Assembly (NCBI GenBank): GCA_025350465.1
Contig: JANXXU010000005.1
Location: forward strand, 1 to 64,000
Direction of reading: 5' to 3'
DNA: 64,000 nucleotides
Source: Alphaproteobacteria bacterium
GTDB lineage: Bacteria; Pseudomonadota; Alphaproteobacteria; Micropepsales; Micropepsaceae
Shown: piece by piece, positions 17,947 through 26,116 of the stretch
Numbering within the stretch: the first letter of the stretch is position 1
Layout of the letters: every line of letters begins with the position of its first letter
Notes under the pieces: generated by a model
What the model was told of the DNA's origin: nothing
Database searches by the model: none
Seen by the model: only the letters and a program-made list of their open reading frames with translations
Translations under genes and position numbers: made by a program

Positions 17947-19196
17947 TTCTTTTCAGGACGTTTGCCTAGGTCGAGATCCGAAGGCAGCAGTCCCATGAGT
18001 TGAAGCGCGCTGTTCGACACAGTCTTCGCTTCATACCTCTCGCGCACGATGCGCAAGCTCGCCGCCCCCATCGCGAGGCGGCGCTCGGGCTGGCGTGCGA
18101 GGTCAAGAATGGCCCGGGCAATCTCGGGGGCGTTTCGCACCGGTACGAGCAAGCCGTTTTCGTTTTGCACCACCGTCTCCCGGCATCCCGGCACATCCGT
18201 GGTGATGATCGGGCGGCCCATCGCCATGGCCTCGAGCACTGTGCGCGGCGTGCCCTCGCGGTATGAGGGCAGCACGAAGATGTGGCATGCGGCGATGTGC
18301 GGGCGTACGTCCGTTACGGCGCCGCGATATTCGATCAAACCTTCGCTCGCCCAGGCGTCGATCTCGTGCGGCGAAACGGATGCGGGATTTGGATCGAAGG
18401 GTCCAACCAGCCTGAAGCGAATTTCGGGCCGCTCGCGCTTCACGATCCGCGCGGCTTCGACGTACTCGTAAAGACCCTTGTCGCGCAGCAATCGCGCGAT
18501 CATGAGGGCGACGGGTGGTCCAGCTGGCACGGGCTGCGGCGTGAAGTGGTCCACATCGACGCCGGAGCCTTGCACAAGGCCGACCTCGCGGACGCGCTTG
18601 AGAAGGCCGAGTTCATCGAATAGCGCTCGGTCGTCGGGGTTCTGAAAGATCACCGTGTCGGCGAAGCGCAACGCGGTGCTGTAGGCGGTTCGCGCCGCGC
18701 GGCGAATGGCTCTGCGTCGCAGGAGGACGTGCGAGCGCTCGGTGTCGTCTTCGGTGAATGCGTAGCCCAATCCCGTGATCATTGCCGCGCGACGCTTCAC
18801 GCCGACCAGCCGCGCCGCAAGAAGGCCATAAACCACCGGCTTGATCGTATAAGCAAAGAGGAAGTCGGGCCGCGTCTCGCGCAACGTCGCGATCAATTGC
18901 ACGAGCGTTGCGCTGTCTCTGACCGGATTGAGCCCCGCCCGCTGCATCGCGATTTCGCGATAAGGAACGCCCTGTGTCGCCAGCCAACGCTCTGCCTTCC
19001 TATCGCGTCCGGTCGCAGCCGCGGTGACACGATGACCGGCTTCGAGCATCGCCTTGATCAACGGGCCTTGAAAATTCACCAGCATCGAGACGTCGTTGCC
19101 CAGGACGAAGATATGCTGGGGCTTCGCCTCGGCACGCGGGGCGGCCGCGAACTCTAGAGCGCCGTGGTCGGCGGCTGGTTGCAAGGCTGGTCGCAC
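17943..19196 (-). CDS. Glycosyltransferase family 4 (PglA/N-acetylhexosaminyltransferase-like)
   Basis: The core begins HIFVLGNDVSMLVNFQGPLIKAML, as in the PglA-like GT4 group. It continues with DFLFAYTIKPVVYGLLAARL and MITGLGYAF. The C-terminal half has ALMIARLLRDKGLYEYVEAARIV and the E-x7-E region VLPSYREGTPRTVLEAMAMGRPIITTDVPG. The group often transfers N-acetylgalactosamine or related sugars, but specificity is not proven. I start at a GTG at 19196 preceded by GAGG (417 aa). The frame stays open to 19337, but the extra 47 residues are Arg-rich and unlike the family. It is the first gene of the four-gene minus-strand block. Confidence 0.87.
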   Translation of the reverse strand: MRPALQPAADHGALEFAAAPRAEAKPQHIFVLGNDVSMLVNFQGPLIKAMLEAGHRVTAAATGRDRKAERWLATQGVPYREIAMQRAGLNPVRDSATLVQLIATLRETRPDFLFAYTIKPVVYGLLAARLVGVKRRAAMITGLGYAFTEDDTERSHVLLRRRAIRRAARTAYSTALRFADTVIFQNPDDRALFDELGLLKRVREVGLVQGSGVDVDHFTPQPVPAGPPVALMIARLLRDKGLYEYVEAARIVKRERPEIRFRLVGPFDPNPASVSPHEIDAWASEGLIEYRGAVTDVRPHIAACHIFVLPSYREGTPRTVLEAMAMGRPIITTDVPGCRETVVQNENGLLVPVRNAPEIARAILDLARQPERRLAMGAASLRIVRERYEAKTVSNSALQLMGLLPSDLDLGKRPEKK

Positions 19197-19481
19197 GAGA
19201 TCCTCGGCACGCGGCGAATCGCATTGATTCTGCCACGCGGCGCGCGCTCGAACGGTGCCGATACCGTTCAATGTCGAGGATAAGCGGTTGCTTCGATGGG
19301 CCTTCCAATCGGTATCCACAGGCGCAAGGCATTTCACTTGACGCGCGCCTACCTGATTCGTAGGGATGTATTCGCGTCTTCACGTCGCCGTTCTTTTGCA
19401 TCGTCCATCGGGTCCCAAAGGCAGTCGCGGCCAAAAGCGCGATGTGTGCCCCGGATTGCGTGCGCAGCGGGCGTAACGCCT

Positions 19482-19553
19482 TGTAACGGCAATGCAACGG
19501 CTGTGTAACGGCATAAATGGCGCAGTTCTGCCGTTTGCAACGCTGTAACGGCA
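19482..19553. repeat. Three TGTAACGGCA direct repeats upstream of the glycosyltransferase operon
   Basis: The decamer TGTAACGGCA occurs at 19482-19491, 19504-19513 and 19544-19553, with start-to-start spacings of 22 and 40 bases. The third copy also forms the right arm of an inverted repeat with TGCCGTT at 19530-19536. The repeats lie in the roughly 400-base gene-free stretch (19197-19612) between galE and the minus-strand glycosyltransferase operon, upstream of the latter. Spacing near whole turns of DNA makes a regulator-binding site possible. Nothing else was recognised in this stretch. Confidence 0.55.
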
Positions 19554-19612
19554 AAAGGGTGGGGTCTCATTCGCAATTCGCAACTGGAGTGCAGTTGCGA
19601 ACGAACGCCGCC

Positions 19613-20602
19613 TTAGCTCGCGCGGTGGCCCTGCCGGTGCGCTTCCCAGCGCAGCGCCGTTTCCACGATCGTGCGCAGGCTGGCGATCTCGGGGCGCCAG
19701 CCCAGCTCCGCCTGCAGTTTGCGCGCGTCGCACACCAGCGCCGGCGGGTCGCCGGCGCGGCGCGGGCGCATCTGGGTCGCGAGCGCGTGCCCCAGCACCT
19801 CGCCGAACGTCGCCACCACCTCCTTGACGGTGTGCCCGGTGCCGTAGCCGCAATTGAAAACGCGCGTCTCGCTCGGGCGCCCCGGCTTCATCAGCGCCGC
19901 GAGGTGCGCATCGGCGAGGTCCATGACGTGGATGTAGTCGCGCACGCACGTGCCGTCGCGCGTCGGGTAGTCGTCGCCGTAGATCTCGAGCGCCGGGCGC
20001 CGGCCGATCGCGACCTCGGCCGCCACCTTGATCAGGTGCGTCGCCTCCTTCGTGCGCTGGCCGGCGCGCCCGTTCGGGTCGGCGCCCGCGACATTGAAAT
20101 AGCGCAAGATCGTGGCGCGCAGTCCGTGCGCCGCGGCCAGATCCTTCAGGATGAACTCGCTCGCGAGCTTCGATCCGCCATAAGGGTTCACCGGCGTCAG
20201 CGGCGCGCTCTCGTCGATCGGGTTGTGCTCCGGCGCGCCGTAGACGGCGGCGGTGGAGGAAAACACCACGTCGCGCACGCCGGCGCGCCCGAGCGTTTCG
20301 AACACCGCCAGCGCCTTCACCGTGTTGTTCGCATAATACTTCGACGGGTTGGCGACCGACTCCTCGACGCGGATGTGAGCGGCGAGGTGGATCGCTGCGT
20401 CGATCGCGTGCTCTTCGATCGTCTTGGCGAGGAGCGCGCTGTTGCCGCTGTCGCCCTCGACGAAGGCAACGCCCGCGGGCACCGCCTCGCGAAAGCCCGT
20501 GGACAAGTCGTCATAGACGACCGCTTCGTGGCCGCGGTCGAGCAAGCGGTGGCTCAGCGCGCTGCCGATGTAACCCGCGCCGCCGATGAGAAGGACCCGC
20601 AA
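19613..20602 (-). CDS. galE: UDP-glucose 4-epimerase
   Basis: This extended short-chain dehydrogenase interconverts UDP-glucose and UDP-galactose. The NAD-binding GGAGYIGSALSHRL is at residues 7-20, SSTAAVYG at 115-122, and the catalytic pair Y141-x3-K145 is in NPYGGSKLASE. Further family marks are HLAAHIRVEES and RDYIHVMDLADAH. The length of 329 aa is normal. It precedes the glycosyltransferase operon on the same strand and probably supplies UDP-galactose for the polysaccharide. Confidence 0.94.
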   Translation of the reverse strand: MRVLLIGGAGYIGSALSHRLLDRGHEAVVYDDLSTGFREAVPAGVAFVEGDSGNSALLAKTIEEHAIDAAIHLAAHIRVEESVANPSKYYANNTVKALAVFETLGRAGVRDVVFSSTAAVYGAPEHNPIDESAPLTPVNPYGGSKLASEFILKDLAAAHGLRATILRYFNVAGADPNGRAGQRTKEATHLIKVAAEVAIGRRPALEIYGDDYPTRDGTCVRDYIHVMDLADAHLAALMKPGRPSETRVFNCGYGTGHTVKEVVATFGEVLGHALATQMRPRRAGDPPALVCDARKLQAELGWRPEIASLRTIVETALRWEAHRQGHRAS

Positions 20603-20655
20603 GGCGACTCCTCAAGATGAGATGCGGGCCGATGTGACAGCAAACGCCGCGACGG

Positions 20656-21045
20656 TCAATCGTGATGGTGCGGAAAGGCGGCTTTGCAGGTGTCTGAGAG
20701 TTCCGCCTCATGCTCGCGCAAGCAGTGGCGCGGACCCTCGTCGGACTGCCCGCCGCCGGCGCAGAACTTGGCGATGTCGGCGCCGCATGCCGCGTTGACC
20801 TTGTCCATCATGGCCTTGCGCCTGGACTCCATGTCGCTGTGGCAGGCCGGCGAGAGCGCGTCGCGATGCTCGCGCATGCAGCTGCGGCCGGCGTCCGTGT
20901 GGGCGTCGACCCCCGGGCACAATTTCGTCATATCGGCGGCGCACGCCGCCGAAGGCCAAACCGGCTCGGCGGCGAGCGCGACGCCTGCAAAAGCAAAGCC
21001 GGCCGCGACGGCGACAACCGCAAGATTGATGGACTTGATGGACAT
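20656..21045 (-). CDS. Secreted protein with two cysteine-rich repeats
   Basis: The 129 aa protein has a signal peptide (MSIKSINLAVVAVAAGFAFAGVALA). Two tandem modules share the pattern C-x2-D-x3-x-C-x(n)-C-x3-H-x3-L-S-x2-C. The first is CAADMTKLCPGV to DALSPAC and the second CGADIAKFCAGG to AELSDTC. This matches the cysteine-rich repeat (PF00839-type) found in small bacterial periplasmic proteins and in the Golgi protein GLG1. The tail HHHD may bind metal. I start at the ATG 21045; a GTG at 21054 is in frame. Function unknown. Confidence 0.8.
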   Translation of the reverse strand: MSIKSINLAVVAVAAGFAFAGVALAAEPVWPSAACAADMTKLCPGVDAHTDAGRSCMREHRDALSPACHSDMESRRKAMMDKVNAACGADIAKFCAGGGQSDEGPRHCLREHEAELSDTCKAAFPHHHD

Positions 21046-21274
21046 CAACGACACCGCCCGTTTCGAAGCTCATTAAACGCCCGCCGTCGGCGAACCTGTC
21101 GGGCAGGAAACTGACTGGCAAATCGGACAGGAACCAGCCCCAGCCGAACCACCGTTCATCCGCCATTCAGTCAGGAGATGATCACGTCGCGCCATCGGGG
21201 AAAAGGACTAGTGGCTCAACTGCGCATCGCCCTCGGCGAGCGCTCCAATGCTTTTGCAAAGGATCGACTGCAAA

Positions 21275-22180
21275 ATGAAACTCACTTCAACGGCGACGGT
21301 GCTAGCTGTGGCATTGGGCGTCGCAGCACTAAGCAGCCCCGCCTTCGCCGAACGAGGCGACCGCTGGCGCGACCACGATGGCAAGGGCGAGGGTCAAAAC
21401 CAGGGCCAACACCAAAATCAAGGTCAGCATCGCGACAACAACAATAACGGCGGTCATCCGAACTGGAATCAGAACAACCAGGGCGGCGGCGGCAATTGGC
21501 GTCATCGTGAGGATATCCCGCACGGGCCTTTGGGTTTCAGCCCGCGCGGTCCGGTGGGCCCGCAGGGTGGGCCCGGCAATGGGGGTGATCGCCGCTTCGG
21601 CCGTGGCGACGGCGACCATTCACACAACGACCAACACAACCAAAACAACAACAATTGGGCGGAGCGTTGGCGCGGCCGTGACAACGGTGGCGACCGGGAT
21701 CATCGCTTGGGCGAGGATCGTTGGCGCAACCACGACAACAACAACGGCGGCGACCGGGATCGTCGTTTTGGCGAGGATCGTTGGCGCAGCCACGATCGTG
21801 ACCATGACGGAGATCGGTGGCGCGACCGTGACCGCGGCCACGATTGGGATCACGATCGCTGGCGCGATCATCATCCCCGCTGGTGGCGCCCGGACTTCTT
21901 CCACTACGGAAATTATTGGTATCCGCAGTGGTACAATAACGGCTGGAACGACAGCTGGCGCTACGGAATAGGCCTGCGGTTCTTCGACGACCTCTATTGG
22001 TGGAACTACGAAAACGAATGGTGGTTCTGGGACGCGAACGGCGAGTGCTGGCACCAAGGCGATCCGCGTTGGGGCGGTGGCTACGGCGGGCGCGACAGCT
22101 CCTGGCCGCGTGAGTGGAACGATCATCACTGGCGCTTCTGCTACGACGCCGGCGACGACGGCTACGACGGCAATTATTGA
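21275..22180 (+). CDS. Secreted low-complexity protein, Asp/Arg/Trp/Asn-rich
   Basis: After a signal peptide (MKLTSTATVLAVALGVAALSSPAFA) the mature protein is highly biased. There is a Gln/Gly/Asn/His-rich part, then repeated units of the type GEDRWRxHDxNNGGDRD. The last 90 residues are extremely rich in Trp and Tyr (for example FFHYGNYWYPQWYNNGWNDSW). The total is 301 aa. The ATG at 21275 follows an AGGA sequence and starts the signal peptide. No enzymatic domain is recognised. The DRDRWR pattern is reminiscent of RcnB-type metal-homeostasis proteins, but the RcnB core is not evident. A surface or matrix role is only a guess from the polysaccharide context. Confidence 0.78.
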   Translation: MKLTSTATVLAVALGVAALSSPAFAERGDRWRDHDGKGEGQNQGQHQNQGQHRDNNNNGGHPNWNQNNQGGGGNWRHREDIPHGPLGFSPRGPVGPQGGPGNGGDRRFGRGDGDHSHNDQHNQNNNNWAERWRGRDNGGDRDHRLGEDRWRNHDNNNGGDRDRRFGEDRWRSHDRDHDGDRWRDRDRGHDWDHDRWRDHHPRWWRPDFFHYGNYWYPQWYNNGWNDSWRYGIGLRFFDDLYWWNYENEWWFWDANGECWHQGDPRWGGGYGGRDSSWPREWNDHHWRFCYDAGDDGYDGNY

Positions 22181-22188
22181 GCGGCCGG

Positions 22189-22214
22189 CCGGGCAGGGAA
22201 ACCTGCCCGGTCGT
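22189..22214. terminator. Hairpin terminator between convergent genes
   Basis: CCGGGCAGG (22189-22197), a GAAA loop and CCTGCCCGG (22202-22210) form a perfect 9-base-pair stem with a stable tetraloop, followed by TCGTTT on the plus strand. It sits between the stop of the low-complexity protein gene and the stop of the convergent epimerase gene, where a terminator for one or both is expected. Confidence 0.8.
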
Positions 22215-22215
22215 T

Positions 22216-23208
22216 TCAGTTCTTAGGCCAGACGCGATAGTAATTCCTGTACCACTCGACAAAGCGCGGAATGCCTTGCGCAATCGGCGTCTTCGGTTCA
22301 AAGCCCAGATCGCGCCGCGATGCTTCGATGTCGGCGAACGTCGAAGCGACGTCGCCGGGCTGCATCGGTTCGAAATTCATCCGCGCCTTCTTGCCAAGCG
22401 CGCGCTCGAGCGTGGCGATGAAGTCGGTGAGTTTTTCCGATTTGTGGTTGCCCAAATTGTAGACGCTGTGCGGCGGCTTCGCGCTCGGCTCATGGGCAAG
22501 CGCTCCCAGGATGCCCGAAACGATGTCGTCGATATAGGTGAAGTCGCGCCACATCTCGCCGTTGTTGAACACCTTGATCGGCTCGTCGGCGAGGATGGCC
22601 TTGGTGAAAAGAAACGCCGCCATGTCGGGCCGCCCCCACGGTCCATAGACCGTGAAAAACCGCAAGCCCGTCGCCGGAACCGCATAGAGATGCGCATATG
22701 TCCGCGCGATCAATTCGTCCGCTTTCTTCGTTGCGGCATAAAGAGAATTGGGCTGCTCGGTCTCGTCTTCGACGGCAAACGGCAACTTGGTATTGGCGCC
22801 GTAAACGGATGACGAACTCGCATAGACGAAGTGCTGCAGTGCCGGGAGAAGCCGCGCCAGCTCGAGCATCACCACCTGACCCATGACGTTGGACGTCACG
22901 TAGGTGTAGGGATCCGTCAGGGAATGGCGCACGCCTGCTTGTGCAGCCAGGTGGGCGATGTGGGTGATATTGCTGTGCTTGTTGCCGAGCGCCAGCATCG
23001 CCGTGCGGTCGGCGATGTCGAGCTTTAGGAAACTGAATTCCTTCTTTGCCTGTAAATTCTTGAGGCGAGCGTCCTTTAGCGACACTTCGTAATACGAGTT
23101 CAAATTATCGATGCCGGTGACGCGAGCACCTTGCGTGAGCAGAGCTTCGCAGACGTGATAGCCGATAAACCCTGCCGCGCCGGTAACGAGAACATGCATG
23201 GGTTGCAT
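22216..23208 (-). CDS. UDP-glucuronate 4-epimerase-type NAD-dependent epimerase
   Basis: This short-chain dehydrogenase likely epimerises a UDP-uronic acid at C4 (UDP-glucuronate to UDP-galacturonate). GAAGFIG is at residues 10-16, SSSSVYGANTKLPF at about 131-144, and the catalytic Y157-x3-K161 is in SLYAATKKADE. The block GLRFFTVYGPWGRPDMAAFLF is diagnostic of the LpsL/Cap1J type. I use the ATG at 23208 (330 aa); an ATG nine bases downstream is equally possible, and the frame is open to 23277. It starts 22 bases after the 6-dehydrogenase stop on the same strand, and the two enzymes act in sequence. Confidence 0.9.
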   Translation of the reverse strand: MQPMHVLVTGAAGFIGYHVCEALLTQGARVTGIDNLNSYYEVSLKDARLKNLQAKKEFSFLKLDIADRTAMLALGNKHSNITHIAHLAAQAGVRHSLTDPYTYVTSNVMGQVVMLELARLLPALQHFVYASSSSVYGANTKLPFAVEDETEQPNSLYAATKKADELIARTYAHLYAVPATGLRFFTVYGPWGRPDMAAFLFTKAILADEPIKVFNNGEMWRDFTYIDDIVSGILGALAHEPSAKPPHSVYNLGNHKSEKLTDFIATLERALGKKARMNFEPMQPGDVASTFADIEASRRDLGFEPKTPIAQGIPRFVEWYRNYYRVWPKN

Positions 23209-23230
23209 CCGATCGTGGCGCCGCCGACGC

Positions 23231-24499
23231 TCACAGACTCCAATAGGTGAGATGCGAGGGAACTTCGGCAGGCTCAAGCGCCGACTTGATGTCGATCAGG
23301 ATCCCGTCGTGCTTGAGTTTTCCAAAAAGAGCGGCCTTGTCGTTCAGGAATTCGCGGTGCGGCACTGCCAAGACCAATGCGTCGAGGTCCCTCAATCCGG
23401 CGATACCCGCCAGCGCGATGCCGTATTCATGGACGGCGTCCTCGGCGCGGGCGCGCGGATCGACGATGGAGGCGGCGACACCGAACGTCTTGAGCTCGTT
23501 GGCGATGTCGGGTACGCGGCTGTTGCGGGTGTCCGACACGTTTTCCTTGAATGTCAGGCCGAGGATGGCGACGCGCGCATCCTTCAGTGACGTCCCCCGT
23601 GCACTCAAGAAGCGGACCAGCCGTTGCGCGATGAACGCGCCCATGCCGTCGTTGATCCGGCGCCCGGCGAGGATGACGTCCGGATGATAGCCGAGAGCTT
23701 CGGCTTTGGTCGTCAGGTAATAAGGATCGACACCGATGCAATGACCGCCGACGAGACCAGGCGTGAAGGGCAGGAAATTCCACTTTGTCCGCGCCGCTTT
23801 GAGGACATCAGCCGTGCGAATGGCAAGCCGGTCGCAAATCAACGCGAGTTCGTTCATCAAGGCGATATTGAGATCGCGTTGCGTGTTCTCGAGCACTTTT
23901 GCCGCCTCGGCAACTTTGATTGACGGCGCGACATGGATGCCGGCAGGCACGATCGCGCCGTAGACTCGCGCAAGCGTTTCCGCGGTTTCCTTGTCCTCGC
24001 CGGCGACGACTTTCGTGATGCGCTCGAGCGCATGTTCGCGATCGCCGGGATTGATGCGCTCGGGGGAATAGCCGAGCTTGAAGTCGTGATGACCGGCGGC
24101 CTGGGCCAAGATGGGTCCACAAAAATCTTCTGTCAGGCCGGGAAAGACGGTCGATTCATAGCAAACGATCGAGCCCCGCTTCAGCGTTTTTCCAACCGTC
24201 TCCGACGCCGCATGCAGGGCCTTGAGTTCGGGACGTTTCTGGGCATCGATCGGGGTGGGGACGCAGACGACAAAGATATCCGCGCCTTTCAGTTCCTCGG
24301 CGCGGTGCGAGAAATGCACCGGGGAATTCTTGAACTCGACGGCATTTGTTTCGCCGGTCCAATCGTGGCCGGCGCTAAGTGCTTCGACGCGGCGTGGGTC
24401 GGTGTCGAAGCCGACGGTGCCCGGAAACTTGCGCGCGAAGGCCAGTGCCACCGGTAGTCCGACATATCCCAGTCCGATCACTGCAATACGTTCGGCCAT
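23231..24499 (-). CDS. Nucleotide-sugar 6-dehydrogenase (TviB/WbpA type)
   Basis: This four-electron dehydrogenase oxidises C6 of a UDP-hexose or UDP-N-acetylhexosamine to the uronic acid. The NAD-binding IAVIGLGYVGLPVALAF is at residues 5-21. The substrate segment YSPERINPGD is at about 144-153, and the catalytic C254 is in GGHCIGVDPYYL. The sequence resembles TviB/WbpA/CapL rather than the classical UDP-glucose dehydrogenase Ugd, so UDP-GlcNAc is a possible substrate. The ATG at 24499 has a GGAGAACGGG site; an open frame above it is not supported. It is co-oriented with the downstream C4 epimerase. Confidence 0.91.
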   Translation of the reverse strand: MAERIAVIGLGYVGLPVALAFARKFPGTVGFDTDPRRVEALSAGHDWTGETNAVEFKNSPVHFSHRAEELKGADIFVVCVPTPIDAQKRPELKALHAASETVGKTLKRGSIVCYESTVFPGLTEDFCGPILAQAAGHHDFKLGYSPERINPGDREHALERITKVVAGEDKETAETLARVYGAIVPAGIHVAPSIKVAEAAKVLENTQRDLNIALMNELALICDRLAIRTADVLKAARTKWNFLPFTPGLVGGHCIGVDPYYLTTKAEALGYHPDVILAGRRINDGMGAFIAQRLVRFLSARGTSLKDARVAILGLTFKENVSDTRNSRVPDIANELKTFGVAASIVDPRARAEDAVHEYGIALAGIAGLRDLDALVLAVPHREFLNDKAALFGKLKHDGILIDIKSALEPAEVPSHLTYWSL

Positions 24500-24605
24500 C
24501 CCGTTCTCCACACTTTTGTCAGCCGCTCCTGCGCTTTGCGTTGCGGCGGCATAGGGCAGGGCGGGTAGCTTGTCTGTCAAGTCTTTGAGCTGGCGGCGTT
24601 TGGGA

Positions 24606-26051
24606 ATGGCAGAGGACGGATATTCGCGGCGACTCAGCTTGGAGGCGCCGATTGTCGCCCTCTTTGTTCTGATATTGGCGTGGGTGCCGTTTCCGTATGG
24701 CAGCAATCGGCCCTGGGCGCTTTATGTCCTAGCCATAGCTCTGGGTGCCGTATTAACATTTTGGTCCGGCGCGGTTATTTGCGCGTGCGCGCGTCTGACG
24801 CCGCTGACCCGTAAACTCTCACTACCTGCCGCGTGCCTTGGGATAGCGCTCGGCTTTGCGTTGCTCCAAGCGCTTGATCTAACGATCATCGATCGCATGT
24901 TCGGCGGTACGAGGTTTGCGGCACTGCTTTCGCATCCGGTCTGGACGATGGCCTCGCATGCGTTTGGTGGTCCGAGCGCAGCCTACATCTCGGTTGATCC
25001 ACAGCGCACTTGCGCGGCGATCGTGGTGACGCTGATCAGCGTCGGCGCCTTTGTCCTCAGCTTCGAGCTGGCACGCGATGCAGGCCAGGCGCGTTTTCTC
25101 CTGCAAGCCACGATTGCGATCGGATCTGCTTATGCGGTGCTTGGGTTTGCGGAACTTTTTCTCCGAACCGACGTCCATTCCTGGTTGATGGCGGATCCAA
25201 AACCCGTCGACGTTCGCCTTACTGGTCCGTTCATCAACCCCAATCACTTTGCAACCCTCGCCGGGATGGGCGCGATCGGCGCGTTCGGCCTTCTTGTCGA
25301 AGCGCTCACGCGGTCGGTCGTGTGGAATCGCGGGGGAAAAATATTGGCGCGCACATTGTTGCAAGCTGTAAGCGGAGCGAACGCTGTGTGGTTTGCCGCA
25401 GCGCTGTTGCTCTTGTCGGCAGTGCTGCTCACGCAATCGCGCGGCGGCATCGCCGCCTTCTTCGTCGGAATCGTCGTGCTGGTTGCGGCTCTCGTCGTGA
25501 AAGGTGGCGGCGCCTCCGGCGGTAGCGCCCCGCGATGGACGCTGCCAATTACGCTGCTCGTTGTGATCGGCGTTGCCGGATGGATCGCAGCCGCTCCGAT
25601 CGTCGAGCGTGCGCAACTGCAAGGCGCGGGAGACGATTCGCGGGCGGCGATTGCGCGAGCGACGCTGAAGGGGATTGCATCGGCGCCCTTCTTGGGAAAT
25701 GGCTTTGGTGCGTTCGAGCGCTACTACCCCATTTACTCCGATGGTACTGTCGTCGGCGACGTCGACCAGGCGCACAACGACTACCTTGAGACGCTTGCCG
25801 ATTTGGGGCTGCCCGCAGGACTTGCCTTCATTGGTGCACCGGCGATCCTCGCGCTTCTTTGCTTGCGCGGTTCGATGACGCGCAACCGCGATCGAATATT
25901 TCCGGCAATCGGCGTCGCCGTATCGGCCCTGGTCGGTACACATGCTCTCGTCGACTTCAGCCTGCAAATCCCCGCCGTCAGCGTGTTTTTTGCGACGTTG
26001 CTCGGGCTTGGCGTGTCGCAAGCTTGGTCAACGGCTCAGCACCGAAACTAG
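24606..26051 (+). CDS. O-antigen ligase/polymerase family membrane protein (Wzy_C domain)
   Basis: This 481 aa protein has about 11-12 membrane segments. The Wzy_C hallmarks are FINPNHFATLAGMGAIGAFG, LLTQSRGGIAAFFVG and, in the large periplasmic loop, DQAHNDYLETLADLGLPAG. Such proteins either ligate the polymer to lipid A core (WaaL) or polymerise repeat units (Wzy). With an EpsG-type protein also present, a ligase or second-polymer role is possible. The ATG at 24606 is used; a TTG at 24570 is in frame. It diverges from the 6-dehydrogenase gene and precedes gmd on the same strand. Confidence 0.88.
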   Translation: MAEDGYSRRLSLEAPIVALFVLILAWVPFPYGSNRPWALYVLAIALGAVLTFWSGAVICACARLTPLTRKLSLPAACLGIALGFALLQALDLTIIDRMFGGTRFAALLSHPVWTMASHAFGGPSAAYISVDPQRTCAAIVVTLISVGAFVLSFELARDAGQARFLLQATIAIGSAYAVLGFAELFLRTDVHSWLMADPKPVDVRLTGPFINPNHFATLAGMGAIGAFGLLVEALTRSVVWNRGGKILARTLLQAVSGANAVWFAAALLLLSAVLLTQSRGGIAAFFVGIVVLVAALVVKGGGASGGSAPRWTLPITLLVVIGVAGWIAAAPIVERAQLQGAGDDSRAAIARATLKGIASAPFLGNGFGAFERYYPIYSDGTVVGDVDQAHNDYLETLADLGLPAGLAFIGAPAILALLCLRGSMTRNRDRIFPAIGVAVSALVGTHALVDFSLQIPAVSVFFATLLGLGVSQAWSTAQHRN

Positions 26052-26116
26052 AGTTTCCTTAGGGTCTCTTGGCTGCTAGGAAAGCGGTTCCATTGCCCTA
26101 GGAGTCCCCAAAGAGC

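Noticed and set aside
21275-22180. Assignment of the low-complexity protein as RcnB
   Set aside because: The DRDRWR-type repeats are similar, but the conserved RcnB core near the C-terminus is not seen; the similarity may be compositional.
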